From: Mesomycoplasma ovipneumoniae
Lineage (GTDB): Bacteria > Bacillota_I > Bacilli_A > Mycoplasmatales > Metamycoplasmataceae
Assembly (NCBI RefSeq): GCF_030012565.1
Contig: NZ_CP124621.1
Coordinates: 496,001-560,000, forward strand
Direction of reading: 5' to 3'
Length of the DNA stretch: 64,000 bases
Positions 45,892 through 57,704 of the stretch are shown piece by piece. Under the pieces are notes generated by a model that worked only from the letters and a program-made list of their open reading frames with translations, did no database searches and was not told the origin of the DNA. A program made the translations under genes and the position numbers. Each line of letters begins with the position of its first letter. Position 1 is the first letter of the stretch.

Positions 45892-46265
45892 TTACGTTTC
45901 TACATTCATTAAATTATATTTATTATTTTGAACATTTCTAATGTCGGCAAAAACCTCAGTTGCCCAAGCTTCGATCATAGGACCTGCAATTTTGTTTATA
46001 TTTTCTAATGGTAGTCCTAATTTTAAATTTGTATTTATTATAATCTTATCATCACCAGAATTTTTTCGTTCATGTAATATATTTATTATTTGTTCAATAA
46101 CAAATTTTGAATCTTTTTCATATTCCTTAGCCTCTATAGGTATTTTAAATTCTAAATCTTCATATCTCATAATTGTTTTTTCCTCCATTTTAAATAATTT
46201 TAATACATCTTCAATTTTAAAGTTTAATTCTTCACATATCCTTTCAATATTTCTAAGTGATATAT
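45892..46265 (-). pseudogene. Endonuclease N-terminal part preceded by a truncated helix-turn-helix segment
   Basis: The frame reads SLRNIERICEELNFKIEDVLKLFK, which looks like the C-terminal half of an XRE-type helix-turn-helix controller. It runs without a stop into MEEKTIMRYEDLEFKIPIEAKEY and ends at TAA 45892. ATG 46188 or 46170 with GGAGG nearby could restart translation of the nuclease part. The 5' side is cut by the end of dispersed element E at 46270, so the controller's N-terminus is gone. Only TGG is used for Trp. Confidence 0.55.
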
Positions 46266-46419
46266 ATTCCCGAGTTTTCCAGTTTGATAAGATAATATCA
46301 AAAAAGTGTCTGGTTTTTCGGCGTTTTTAACTTAAAAACCAAAATTATAAAATATTTAAACTACCTTTTTTAGTTAAATCGCTGGCAAAAATCATTATGG
46401 GTAAAATAACAAAAACAAT

Positions 46420-46681
46420 AAAAAAATACAACTACTATTTAAACTCAATGCAAATAGAAAACTCGTTTTTATTTGCAGCGAGCCTAAAAAAACATATGAA
46501 GTTTTGAAAGAACAATAATTAAAAGCCCTAAATTTGTAGATTTCTAAACGGGTAAATTTAAGGCATTCCATTATATTTAAAAACATAATGGAAAATTCGC
46601 AATATCTGATTTTTTTATGGCAAAAACATAACTAATTCCGCTTTAATTCAATATCAAAATTTATTAATTATTCTTAGATGA
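46420..46681 (-). ncRNA. Putative structured RNA of dispersed element E
   Basis: Hairpin order as in the other copies. The first hairpin, CCATTATATTT/AAACATAATGG on the plus strand, gives a G-U pair on the minus strand where the plus strand would have a C-A mismatch. The Shine-Dalgarno-like box is weaker (AAAGCGG); the micro-ORF is Met-Phe-Leu-Pro-stop. Confidence 0.5.
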
Positions 46682-46686
46682 CTCTA

Positions 46687-46715
46687 ATTATAACTTATTT
46701 TTAATTTTTGACCAA
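46687..46715 (-). promoter_or_regulatory. Promoter of dispersed element E
   Basis: Minus strand: -35 TTGGTC (46710-46715), 17-bp spacer (other copies 16), -10 TATAAT (46687-46692) without the TG extension; poly(A) of 17 upstream. Confidence 0.65.
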
Positions 46716-46850
46716 ACTTTTTTTTTTTTTTTTTAATTAGCAGGAAAAATTCAGACAAATAATTTTTATACATGATTTTGATTGTACCACTTTTGTTAAT
46801 TGTTTCTAGTAATTTATTTTGTTTTGGTCTAAATTTTGTTGCTTAATTAT

Positions 46851-46880
46851 AAAAAAACCTCGTTTTTACGAGGTTTTTTT
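46851..46880 (-). terminator. Bidirectional rho-independent terminator
   Basis: AAAAAAACCTCG and CGAGGTTTTTTT form a stem with A and T runs on both sides, 17 bases after the stop of the second P102-like gene. The stretch 46735-46850 holds nothing else recognisable. Confidence 0.88.
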
Positions 46881-46897
46881 ATAATTAAAATTTGTGA

Positions 46898-49852
46898 TTA
46901 GAGATATTCGGATCTAAATTTTTCAAAAAGTTTATTATATTCTTCTTCACTTTGAGGTGTGTCAAAAAAAACAAAACCTTTAAAGGTGATTCCAGTTTCA
47001 GGTCTTTCGCTTTCGTTGAGGCTCTTTTGATTTTCTGATTTAGTGGTTCCAAAAGTAAAGCCTTTTTTAAAATTTAATTTTGCATTTCCTGGTATATCGC
47101 GCTCTCAGGTGAAAATTGGTTTTTTAGCATCATCAGATTCGGTAGAATAAAACTTCATATTCATAATCGATTTGCTATCTTTTTTTTCAATATCTACACG
47201 TAAAATAATAGTGGATTCAGAATTATTAAGAAAATCTTGGAATATTGAGTGACGATTTTTTGGGTCGAGTTGCAAACTAGGTTCAAGGGGTCCTCCATCA
47301 GTACTTTTTTCTAATTTTAACTCTAATTTACCATTATATGTTGATTGAAATCCTTCTTTTTTGTTATTAAAACTTATACCATGGGTTGGCTTAGGTTTAG
47401 GTTTAGAAAAATCAGCACCAATTTTAAAAACACCCGGGATAAATAATTCCTTTTCAATAATTAAGTTAAAATCGTTTTCTTCTTCACCTGTTTTTAGTAA
47501 AAAATATTGGAGCGCATCTGTCTGAGGTAATTTACTTGGTTTAAAAGCATAAAGCAAGGAAGTGCCGCTTTCTAATTTTAGATCTTTGTTGGTTTTTGAA
47601 TCATTCTCTAAAGAAATTCCACCTTCGGCTAGATAAATACCTTGTTCTTGTTCATCAATATGAACTTTTTGTTTTAATATTTTTGAAGGAGCTTCATTTG
47701 CCTTAAATCTAAAATTTGGATTATTAACAGCTGAAATTGATTTTACAACTTGCTGTTTTTTGCCATCTAAAGATTGTTCTTCTGTTTCAACATTAGTTTT
47801 TCAATCTAAAAATATGTGAGTTTTTACGGTGTCAGAAAAAGATTTATAAAGTTTATTTTCTTTATTTACATTATCAAGTTCAACTGTTAAATTTCTTTCA
47901 ATTCCATTAGGGGTTTTAATCTTAAGATTAATTTCATAGGTCTCATCTTGAAAATCTCTAGAAAAATAAATAGAAGTCCCTTCAGGAAGATCAGATTTTT
48001 CAAGATTTTCAAGAAGTTTTTTTAGGTAATCACCTAAAGATTGATCACTTGGCGCGGTAGTTGTTTCTGGAGATTGGCTTGGAGGAGTTGGTTGTGTAGT
48101 TGGAGGGGTAGTTGGATCTGGGTTTGAAGGAGAGGTTGAAGCTGAATCTGAAGAAGTATTTGAATCTGATGTATCATCTTGGAATAAGGTTGGTAAGGCG
48201 CTAACATTTGTAGCAACAGGTGTAGGTGCGGTTGCACCTTCGGCTCCCTGAGTTATACCTTCAGCACCCTGATCAGCAGCCTGATCAGTAGTTGATGTTA
48301 TTTGAGTCTGATTAATTTTATTACTTTTTGTTGCAAAAAAATTAAGAGCATCGAAAAAAGGGGTTAGTTGGGTTGTTATATTTTTTATATCGTAAGGTTT
48401 ATTTAAAAAAGGTTGGATTTTATCATCAATTGTTGAAGCAAAAACTGTAATTGGCAAGTCTTTCTTGATTTCAAAACTTAAGTTGTCAATATCTTGTGAC
48501 CCTTGCTGATCAAAACTCTCAATTGCATTTTTAAAATATGCGCCATAAATTTCTTCGTTTGCATCAAATTCTAGTTCAAAATGGAAAGTATAAGCATTAT
48601 CTTCGCCAAGTTTTAGACCTAAAGGAAGTAATGTTTTTTCAGCAAAATTACCTTCAATATTTAGTCCAACATTGACAATATTAGAATTTTTAGGATTATT
48701 TTTGTTTTCTTTTACTGAAAAAGTGACACTTTTTGGGCTAAAATTAGGGATTAAATCTTTAATTTCTTCTAGAAATCTTTTATTTTCGTTTTCATTTTCA
48801 TTTGAATTTGAAGTAAACCAAGAATTAAACTGCTCAAGATTTAAATTTTGAGGATTTTGGGCAAAATATTCTGATACGCTAAGTTTGTTTTGCGCTAAAT
48901 GTTTAGAAATTGTTGAGTTAAATTTATAATTTTTTTTGAAAATTTTTAAAAATTCAGAAGATTTTTTTTGGTGTTTTTTCTTAGGAACATCAACAAAGTT
49001 AAGTGTTAATTTGCTACTTTTTTGTGTTTTTTTATCAAATAAACTTAATGCTAAATCAATTTTATTATTAACATCATCAACATTTGTAAAATTTAATTTT
49101 TCTTCTTGCAATTCAGGTTTTATTTCAAAATTGGAAGGAAAAACAAAAACCGGTTCAGAATTTATATTAAAGGAAATTCCGCCAAATTTAGAAAATGTTG
49201 CAAATAATGCTGAACTTGAATTTTTTGTTTTTTCAAAATTTTCCTTAAATTCTTTATAAAACAAAATAGCAATTTCGGTTGCAGTTTTTCCTTCTAAAAA
49301 ATCTTGATTTAAAAGACTAATTGATGCACTCAAATTTTGTGGTGAAAAATTCAAGGTTTTATCTTGATCGGAAAAATCTAAGTCAAAACTTGCTGTATAA
49401 TTTATGCTTTTACTTGAATTTGAAATATTAACAGCAAGATTTTTTATTTTATTTGACTCAATTTTTACTTCAGATTGACTCCTTGGAATAACCAATCTGA
49501 AATTTAAATCTGGATATTTTTGACTAATTTGACTAAAATCAATTGCATTATTTAAGTCAAAATTATATGCTTTATCAAAATGCAAATCTAGGGCATCAGA
49601 AGCACTTAATTTTTTAGCAAATTTTGACTTGAGTTTTAAATTAGCAACTAAACTATCAAATTCAGTAGTGTTAAATTCAGAATTAACATTTAGATTTGTA
49701 GCATTCGCTAGTTTTTCGTCAAATTCGGATAATTTTGAATTGTAATTTTTTGACTGTAAGGAGACTAAATACGGAACACTGGCAGAAACACTAACGACCG
49801 CGCTAACTCCAATAATTGCAAAAATTATATGATTTAATTTAAGCTTTTTCAT
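46898..49852 (-). CDS. P102-family surface protein, second copy
   Basis: 984 residues with TGA codons for Trp. It has an N-terminal membrane anchor (about residues 8-30), then the P102-type region (LVANLKLKSKFAKKLSASDALDLHFDKAYNFDL), parallel to the first P102-like gene (DKVKIQTNFSDLSAKSAFELATNPLYSLDL). A Thr/Ser/Pro/Gln-rich low-complexity segment occurs around residues 520-610. It follows the second P97-like gene after 21 bases. Family members are surface proteins that are often endoproteolytically processed; host-binding role is inferred from the family. Confidence 0.78.
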
Positions 49853-49873
49853 AACAATTTCCTTTATAAGTTT

Positions 49874-52780
49874 TTATTTTAAGAATAAAGAGCTTGTGTG
49901 CTCCATGATAATAACGCGGATAGGTTGACTTGAGAAATTTTGAGGACTCTTTTTATCATAAAGATATAAAAATAAATTATGTTGAACTGGGCTAGTCAGG
50001 TTAGTAATTTTCTCAATTACACCGCTAATGTCAGTGTCGGTAGTAGTTTGTGTTGTTGTGTCTGTTGTACCTTGTGTTTGAGTTGATTTTGCTTTTTTTA
50101 TTGCATAAAAGCCTAAATCTAAATCTTTGTGTTCAAAGGTTAAATAACTGCTAAAAGGTAGTTTTTCTACTTCTTTATCAACAGATACCGGTTTATTCTC
50201 ATCTGATTTTGATACAGCGAGATTGATTCGATTTTTAAAATCATCAAAGTCTTCTTTGGTTAAGAAAACTATTTGTGAACTAGGTGAAAAAGTTGAGGCA
50301 ATTTCATCTAATTTATCAACTTCATCACTTAAAAGTTTGTTTTCAGAATTAATTTTTAGTTCAATTTCTGATTTTTTTGTTTGATAAATAACGCTAACTA
50401 GATCGCCGTTTTTATCAACTGAGCCAATATTATATCAATATTTTACTTTTAATTTTTCGGCATCTGTTTTTTCTAAAGTATCAACATTTGTTAAATTAGG
50501 TTCCAGGCTAAATTGAATTTTGTAATTAAAATCTTTACCAAAATTACCAGTAAAAAGTTTTTGACTCTTTTGTTTTGAATAAGCTAATGAATAAAAAGCT
50601 GCAAGAAAATCGGTAAGATTTTCAATATTATTTTTATTGTCTTGCTGTGCAAAATCAGTTGCACTGAGTTGTTTTGCATGTAATTCAATCTGTTTTACAA
50701 AATATTCAGGACTAAAAGATGAATTTGTTTTCATCAAATTAAGAGTATTTTTAAGCTCGTTATTAATATAAAAACTATTTTCAAGATGGTCATTAGACTT
50801 TAAAAAATCATAGTTAAATGAAAAAAGTCAAACTTTGGGCTCACCAGTTTCTTCAGTTGCTTGACCCCGTGGTTGTTTTGTAGGCTTAATTTTAATGTCG
50901 CTTAATTTTTTAAATAATTCATTAATATCAAAATTTTCTGGCCAGTTTGTACCAGCTTCTATTAATCCAAAATGTTTAAAATAATCAAACCAATATTTTG
51001 CGACAAAACTAATGTCTTGTTTTGATAAAAATGACAAAAATTGTGAAATTTTCTCGTCACTATTGAAATAATTAGAAGAAATTGATGTTATACCTTTAGA
51101 GGCTGCATCATCGACATTTGAGTTTTTAATTAAATCTTCAACAGTTGGCAAATTATAACTATTAACCATTGATTTTAATTGGGTTTCGTCAAATCTAAAA
51201 CCATAATAACGGGAATTTTGAAGAACTTTTTTTAATTTATCGAAATTATTTGACTGAATTAGTGCTAATAATTCTTCTTTTGGAATTCCTTTTTGATTAG
51301 CTTTTGCAACAGTTTCCTGGACTTTTGGCTCAATAGACAAACTACCTTTGTTAACTGAAGCTGCAAAATCAGGGTCATTTTGAGCTAATATATCAAAATT
51401 TTTAATACTTTGAGAAAATTTTTTTGTAGCAACAATTTTATCATTTCTTTTATCTTTAATAACAATATCACCGTTAATTTGGGCAACAACGTTGTTATCT
51501 TTAAAATCTAGATTAACTTGTTCAGAATCTAGTTTTATTTGAACATCTAAAAATTTTGAAATTTGGTTAAAATTTAAATTTGCTAGTTTATTTTCGAATC
51601 TAATTTTTGATATTAGTGGTGTTTTTACAGTTTTTTCAATAAGTGAATTAAGAAAATCGGCACGCTTTTCTTTGGTTGCAAAAATTTCATTATTATAATA
51701 ATTTAGAAAATCTCACCCTGTAATTAAAGTTGAATTATTTTGACTAAAATTATTTATTGGAAAATAATCACTGTCAGAAAATTCACTTAAAACAATATCA
51801 TCGCTAATTGAATTATCAAGGAAAGAATCACTTAAATTGAGTTGAGTAGTAAGGAAAAATTTGGAATTCTTGTTGATATCAGCGGCAATTTCCTTTGAAA
51901 AATCAGAAGAAAACTGGGCAACAAAGGTCAATTTATAAACCCCAGGAGTTGCTGTTTTTACTAAATATCGATCAGTTATAATTTGATCTTTTACCAAATT
52001 TATATCATAGCGAGGTTTTTGAATACCACTTTCAGATTCAAAGTAAAAGCTTTTATTGCTAAAAATTTCTGAAATTGTTTCATCAAGGTTAAAATATTTG
52101 TTAATAATTTCTCTAGCTTCAGTGTCATTTTTTGCGCTATTAACTTCTTTTTGGAAATCTTCAACTGAAATTAGCTTTGTTAATTCTTTTTTAAAAGAAA
52201 AATTAACCTCGCTATTTGTATAAGGTCTTAATTTCTTGAGCTGGTCTTCTGAGTAAGTTGAAAAATTAGAAAGTGAATAATCTGGAACATAATTATAGGC
52301 AACTTTTTGTTTAAATAAGTCAGAAGTTGCTGTTTTATTGTCGTCTAATTTTTGCAAAACTCGCCAGTAAACCTCAAATGTTTGCTCATTATCATCAGGT
52401 TTGATATCAAAAATTTCCAATTTGAAAGGTTTTCAATTATGATCGGTTGAAAAATTAACGGGAATGCTAGAGTTGTTAGTCTGGTAAAAATCAAAAAAAT
52501 CTGTTAAATCAATGTCAGTTTTTTTGGTGTTATCGTCGTTCAAAAGTTTCTTTTTTAGATCTAAATAGTCTGAATTAGCATTTAAATATTTGTCCTTTAT
52601 ACTAATAAAAGAAATTGATTTTGCTTGGTTTTGCACATCAATTCGCGGGTTTTTTAGTTCTAAATTTGCAAAAATGAGTAGCGGAGTGGCAATAATTACT
52701 CCACCAGCAATAGTACTTAGCCCTAAAAGAAAAATATTTTTTTTAGTTAGTAGTTTTTTAGTGATTGTACTTTTCGTCAC
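49874..52780 (-). CDS. P97-family adhesin-like protein, second copy (GTG start)
   Basis: About 968 residues; TGA read as Trp. GTG 52780 is chosen because AGGAGG lies four bases before it and the product starts MTKSTITKKLL, followed by a hydrophobic anchor. An in-frame ATG at 52825 would put the ribosome-binding site inside the gene. The region after the anchor (NPRIDVQNQAKSISFISIKDKYLNANSDYLDLKK) aligns in style with the first P97-like protein (NPRENVQNFAKKINLVSFKLGDLSANDDYYSIKN). Extensive C-terminal tandem repeats are absent. It lies 72 bases downstream of the second hsdS on the same strand, so expression may be linked. Confidence 0.75.
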
Positions 52781-52852
52781 TTTTCCTCCTATGTGTTCTG
52801 TAAAAAATTTTAACAAAAAAAACAAAAAAAGGAAACAAATCCCTTAAATTAG

Positions 52853-54063
<1,211 letters not shown>

Positions 54064-54072
54064 TAATTAGTC

Positions 54073-54219
54073 CTTTAAATATTCTAAATTATAATAAAAA
54101 ATGCACCTTTAAATAGTAAAAGCAGGATTTTTTTATATTTAAAAGTTTTTTAGAGTTTAAATTATGATGAAAACTCTAAAGAGGGTTTAACACTTATTTC
54201 TCGCAAGGTAAATTTACCT
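54073..54219 (-). repeat. Duplicate of the 3' end and terminator of the adjacent MIB-like gene
   Basis: About 145 bp closely matching 54785-54915. It includes a copy of the stem-loop with a T run (near 54095-54140) and of the last codons of the MIB-like gene (AACACTTATTTC..GCAAGG..AATTTACC on the plus strand). It lies on the other side of element F, so the element is bracketed by a direct duplication. Confidence 0.7.
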
Positions 54220-54345
54220 CCTGAGTTTTCCGGTTTGTGAGATAATCTTAAAAAAGGTCGGATTTTGGGCACTTTTTAAACTAAAAAAGCAAAATTATAA
54301 AATATTTAAACTACCTTTTTTAGCTAAAACACTGACAAAAATCAT

Positions 54346-54608
54346 AAAAAAACATAACTACTATTTAAACTCAATGCAAATAGAAAACTCGTTTTTATTC
54401 ACACTGAGCCTAAAAAAATATATGAAGTTTTGAAAGAACAATAAATAAAAGCCCTAAATTTGAAGATTTCTAAACGGTTAAATTTAAGGCATTCCATCAT
54501 ATTTAAAAATATAATGGATAATTCGCATTTTCTGATTTTTTTATGGCAAAAACATAATTAATTCCCCCTTAATTCAATATCAAAATTTATTAATTTATTC
54601 TTAAGTGA
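54346..54608 (-). ncRNA. Putative structured RNA of dispersed element F
   Basis: Same hairpin order; the central stem has one wobble and one mismatch (GCCCTAAATTTG/TAAATTTAAGGC on the plus strand), the least regular of the set. The micro-ORF is Met-Phe-Leu-Pro-stop after AAGGGGG. It points toward the second hsdS, about 280 bases away. Confidence 0.48.
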
Positions 54609-54613
54609 AATTC

Positions 54614-54641
54614 ATTATAACATAATTTTATTTTAGACCAA
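54614..54641 (-). promoter_or_regulatory. Promoter of dispersed element F
   Basis: Minus strand: -35 TTGGTC, 16-bp spacer, -10 TATAAT (54614-54619) with TG extension; poly(A) of 15 upstream. Confidence 0.7.
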
Positions 54642-54788
54642 GCATTTTTTTTTTTTTTTGCAAAAGGTTAGATTTGAAATAATAGAAATTAAGATTTTAG
54701 CTCAAAAAACACGGATTTACCGGTATTTATCCGTGTTTATATTCACTAAAAAGTGAAGTTTTACCGTCAAACTGGGAAACTTAAGATA

Positions 54789-54833
54789 ATAAAAAATCCA
54801 CCTTTAAATAGTGAAAGTTGGATTTTTTTATAT
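54789..54833 (-). terminator. Terminator of the second MIB-like gene
   Basis: The stem AAATCCACCTTT with GAAAGTTGGATTT plus a run of T/A on both sides, 23 bases after the stop codon. A diverged duplicate lies at about 54095-54140. Confidence 0.65.
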
Positions 54834-54855
54834 TTAAAATTTTTAGTAGTCTAAA

Positions 54856-57105
54856 TTATGATGATGAGGATTTAACACTTATTTCACGCAAGGCAAATTT
54901 ACCTTGTGATGCTTGTTTTTGTCTTGGATCTTTAGTTTTTTCTTGATAGAAATTAATTAGATCTTGTTTAATTTGTTCTGAATCTACAACAATTTTGCTA
55001 AAAGGATAAGTATTATTTACTGCTTCAACAAAAGCTTTAAGTTGTTCTTTGGCATCTTCGTTTGGAGTTCCACTTATATTAAATGTAACATTTTGCTGAT
55101 TTTGCCCAGCTTGGTCACGAAAATAAATTCGCCCAGAAGGACTGTCATAACGTTCAGAAATTCCACTTAATTTGTCAGTATATTTTGAGCCTTCAAAATC
55201 GGAAACATTAGCTGAAAAAGTTGGACCTGAATTAGTGCTAGATCCAGAATTAGTATCAGCGGCAAAATAAATATCAGTAAATCTTAGCTTTTTAAAGCCT
55301 TCATAGTCTTGAGATGCATATTTATCTTCTTTTCAGTTTTTAATGTTATCATTAAAAATTTGGTCAACTTCATCAAATTTAAGGTTTTTAATTGTTTTAA
55401 TATTTGTTTCAGAAAAATCTAGTTTTGGAGGATAGCCACCTTTACCACCATGGCGACCTTGAAATGGACGTTGGTAAATTTTGGAGCCAAAAGCTAATTT
55501 TAAACCTTCGGTGATTTTCTGTTCACTATCTCCTTTATCTCAACGGAGTGTGTCAAATAAAATTGATCCAGGAATTTGCTCATCAGGTGTGTTTTTGTGA
55601 AAATCAGCGGCGTTATTATAATCAAAACTAATAAAATCAACATCAGCAACGGCATTTGGATTAATTGCTCAGTTATCAGCGATTGCTTTTTCGTTAGAAT
55701 AGAGTTCTAATTCTTTAAGTTTTTTGCCCCGAAGTGCTGACAGGCCATTTATTGCTTTTTGGTCATCTAAAAATAAAGTTAGTTTTTGGACATTATTTGG
55801 TAAGGCTTGCAAAATTTTGTCAATATTTTGGTTTTTATTTTTTGTGCCGACATTTTTAAGAACAACAGCATCAATTTTGTTGCCAACATTTGATTTTAAA
55901 AATTCCTGGAATTTTTCAAAAGCATTTTTATCATTTGCATCAATTGAAACAGCAATAATTTGGGATTTTACAGCTTTATGTTTATTTTGGGCGTTTTGAG
56001 TATATTGGTAAACTTTTATTGAGCCAGAACCTGAACCGGCAACTTTGTCAATTTCAGTTTTTCATTCACTGTTAGAAGAAATATCGGCTTTGTCTCAACC
56101 TTCATAGTTTTGATTAGCAATTCCGTGTGGATTACGTTGAACTCAACCTTCATTACTTAAAAGACGATTTTGGTTCCGTTGACGATAAAGTCCATTTTTT
56201 CCTGTTATTGGGTTGTCATCAGGATTTACAAAAACTCAACCGTGATGATCATTAGTATCAACAGTCATTCCGCGCTCGATTAATTTGTATTGAACATCAG
56301 TAAATTTTGGACCTTCTATTGCTTGTTGTTTTAAAAATTTTAAGTAATTATCTTCTCTAGTTTTGTAATTATTTGCTACTCAAATTTGGTATCTTAGACT
56401 TTCTTCAAATACTTTTTTTTGTTCGTCGGTGCCATTAGGGTAATAACGTTTAAATTCATGTTTTAACTGGCGCTCTAGTTCGGCAATTTCAGCTACTCGT
56501 GCGGCAATATTTGCCTCAGTTCTTCGTGTTGAAGCAGCAAGACCTAAACGCCAGTTGGCTTTTGCTCGCTCAACTGCTCCGGGTGAAACATTAACTGATT
56601 GAGATTGTCTTGGCGAAGTTTGGATTCTTTGGGTAGTGGTTGCTGTGCTATGAACTGGCGAACTTGCAGTTCTTGAAACACTTGGAGCTGGAATTGGGAC
56701 GGTTGACTCAACTCGACTAACTATTCTTCTTGTTATTTTTGGAGCAGGTTGAGGCTTAGGAGTGGCAATAGCAATTTTTTTAACTTGTTTTGGAATTTCA
56801 ACTTTTGGCGGGATTTTTTCAACTTTTTGTGGTTGGACCACTTGGGCATCTGATTCAATTTTTTTAGGTTCTGGTTTTTGGACTGGTGTAAATTTAGAAT
56901 TTGTAACTGGCGAATTAAAAGCAGTGTCATTTGGTATATTTTTAAGAATTATTGATGGTGCTTCTGGTGAATAAGCAACCAAAGGAGATTCTCAGTTAAA
57001 ATTATTTACTACTTCATTTAATGCAAAGGAAAAGCTAACGGCAATAGCGCTTGCTGCTGCTCCTATTAGATATTTTTTGCGCTTTGAGACATAAAAAATT
57101 TGCAT
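54856..57105 (-). CDS. Putative immunoglobulin-blocking virulence protein (MIB family)
   Basis: 749 residues; TGA read as Trp; start ATG 57105 with AGGAGG just upstream. An N-terminal anchor (KRKKYLIGAAASAIAVSFSFAL) is followed by the family-typical block EAPSIILKNIPNDTAFNSP, a long Pro/Lys/Thr-rich spacer, a helical segment, and a domain with leucine-rich-repeat-like strands (VQKLTLFLDDQKAINGLSALRGKKLKELELYS). This matches the MIB/protein M fold that clamps antibody light chains. In related species MIB captures IgG for the MIP protease; a DUF31 protease is encoded at 4.4 kb. Family call by pattern; antibody binding is inference. Confidence 0.78.
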
Positions 57106-57244
57106 TTTAACCTCCTAAAACAAAAAAACAAAATTAGGCAAATTTTGAATTTAAATTTTAGCTAATTTTGTTTTTAGATAGATTTAGAAATTATTATAAA
57201 TGATTTTTTAAAAAAAACAAAATTTTTTGTCCAAAAAATTTTTA

Positions 57245-57284
57245 ACGATTTTTAGGAAGTTTTAGCCTCAATCGGTAACCCTTG
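57245..57284 (-). pseudogene. Remnant of the 3' end of a MIB-like gene
   Basis: The minus strand reads QQGLPIEAKTS and a stop, resembling the C-terminus of the MIB-like gene that lies on the other side of element G (SSIEGIPVETKVS and stop). It ends exactly at the left inverted repeat of element G. Confidence 0.6.
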
Positions 57285-57410
57285 CTGAGTTTCCCAGTTT
57301 GATGAGATAATCTTAAAAAAATTTCCAGTTTTACGGCATTTTTAACTAAAAAAGCAAAATTATAAAATATTTAAACTAGCTTTTTTAGTTAAAACACTGA
57401 CAAAAATCAC

Positions 57411-57671
57411 AAAAAAATACAACTACTATTTAAACTCAATGCAAATAGAAAACTCGTTTTTATTTGCAGCGAGCCTAAAAAAATATATGAAGTTTTGAAA
57501 GAGCCATAATTAAAAGCCATAAATTTGTAGATTTCTAAACGGTCAAATTTAAGGCATTCCATTATATTTAAAAACATAATGGATAATTCGCACTATCAGT
57601 GCGCATTAGACAAAAAACATAACTAATTCCTCCCTAATTCAATATCAAAATTTATTAATTCATTCTTAGTG
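57411..57671 (-). ncRNA. Putative structured RNA of dispersed element G
   Basis: Same layout; the best Shine-Dalgarno match of the set, GGGAGG, lies nine bases before the micro-ORF Met-Phe-Phe-Val-stop. The central stem has one A-A mismatch. The RNA would run toward the second MIB-like gene, whose ATG is about 305 bases beyond. Confidence 0.5.
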
Positions 57672-57676
57672 ACTCT

Positions 57677-57704
57677 ATTATAACAGAAATTTTTTTTAGA
57701 CCAA
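57677..57704 (-). promoter_or_regulatory. Promoter of dispersed element G
   Basis: Minus strand: -35 TTGGTC, 16-bp spacer, -10 TATAAT (57677-57682) with TG extension; poly(A) of 18 upstream. Confidence 0.7.

Larger units (their letters stand above)
46270..46734 (-). mobile_element. Dispersed element, copy E (left end and core; right end lost)
   Basis: The left inverted repeat CCGAGTTTTCCAGTTTGAT abuts the truncated RM controller frame. The core is complete and the poly(T) tract is 17 nt (46718-46734); sequence beyond the tract is unrelated. It flanks the RM island on the side opposite copy D, in the same orientation. Confidence 0.75.
54220..54785 (-). mobile_element. Dispersed element, copy F (both ends, diverged)
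   Basis: Ends CCTGAGTTTTCCGGTTTGTGA and TCAAACTGGGAAACTTAAG, 566 bp. The core is complete with the shortest poly(A) tract (15 nt, 54645-54659). The right part carries ACGGATTTACCGG and TTCACTAAAAAGTGAA hairpins as in copies B, C and G. It is bracketed by a direct duplication of the adjacent gene's 3' end. Confidence 0.8.

Noticed and set aside
56733..56930. Open frame in another phase of the MIB-like Pro/Lys-rich spacer
   Set aside because: Biased composition of the spacer explains it, and it lacks an independent ribosome-binding site.
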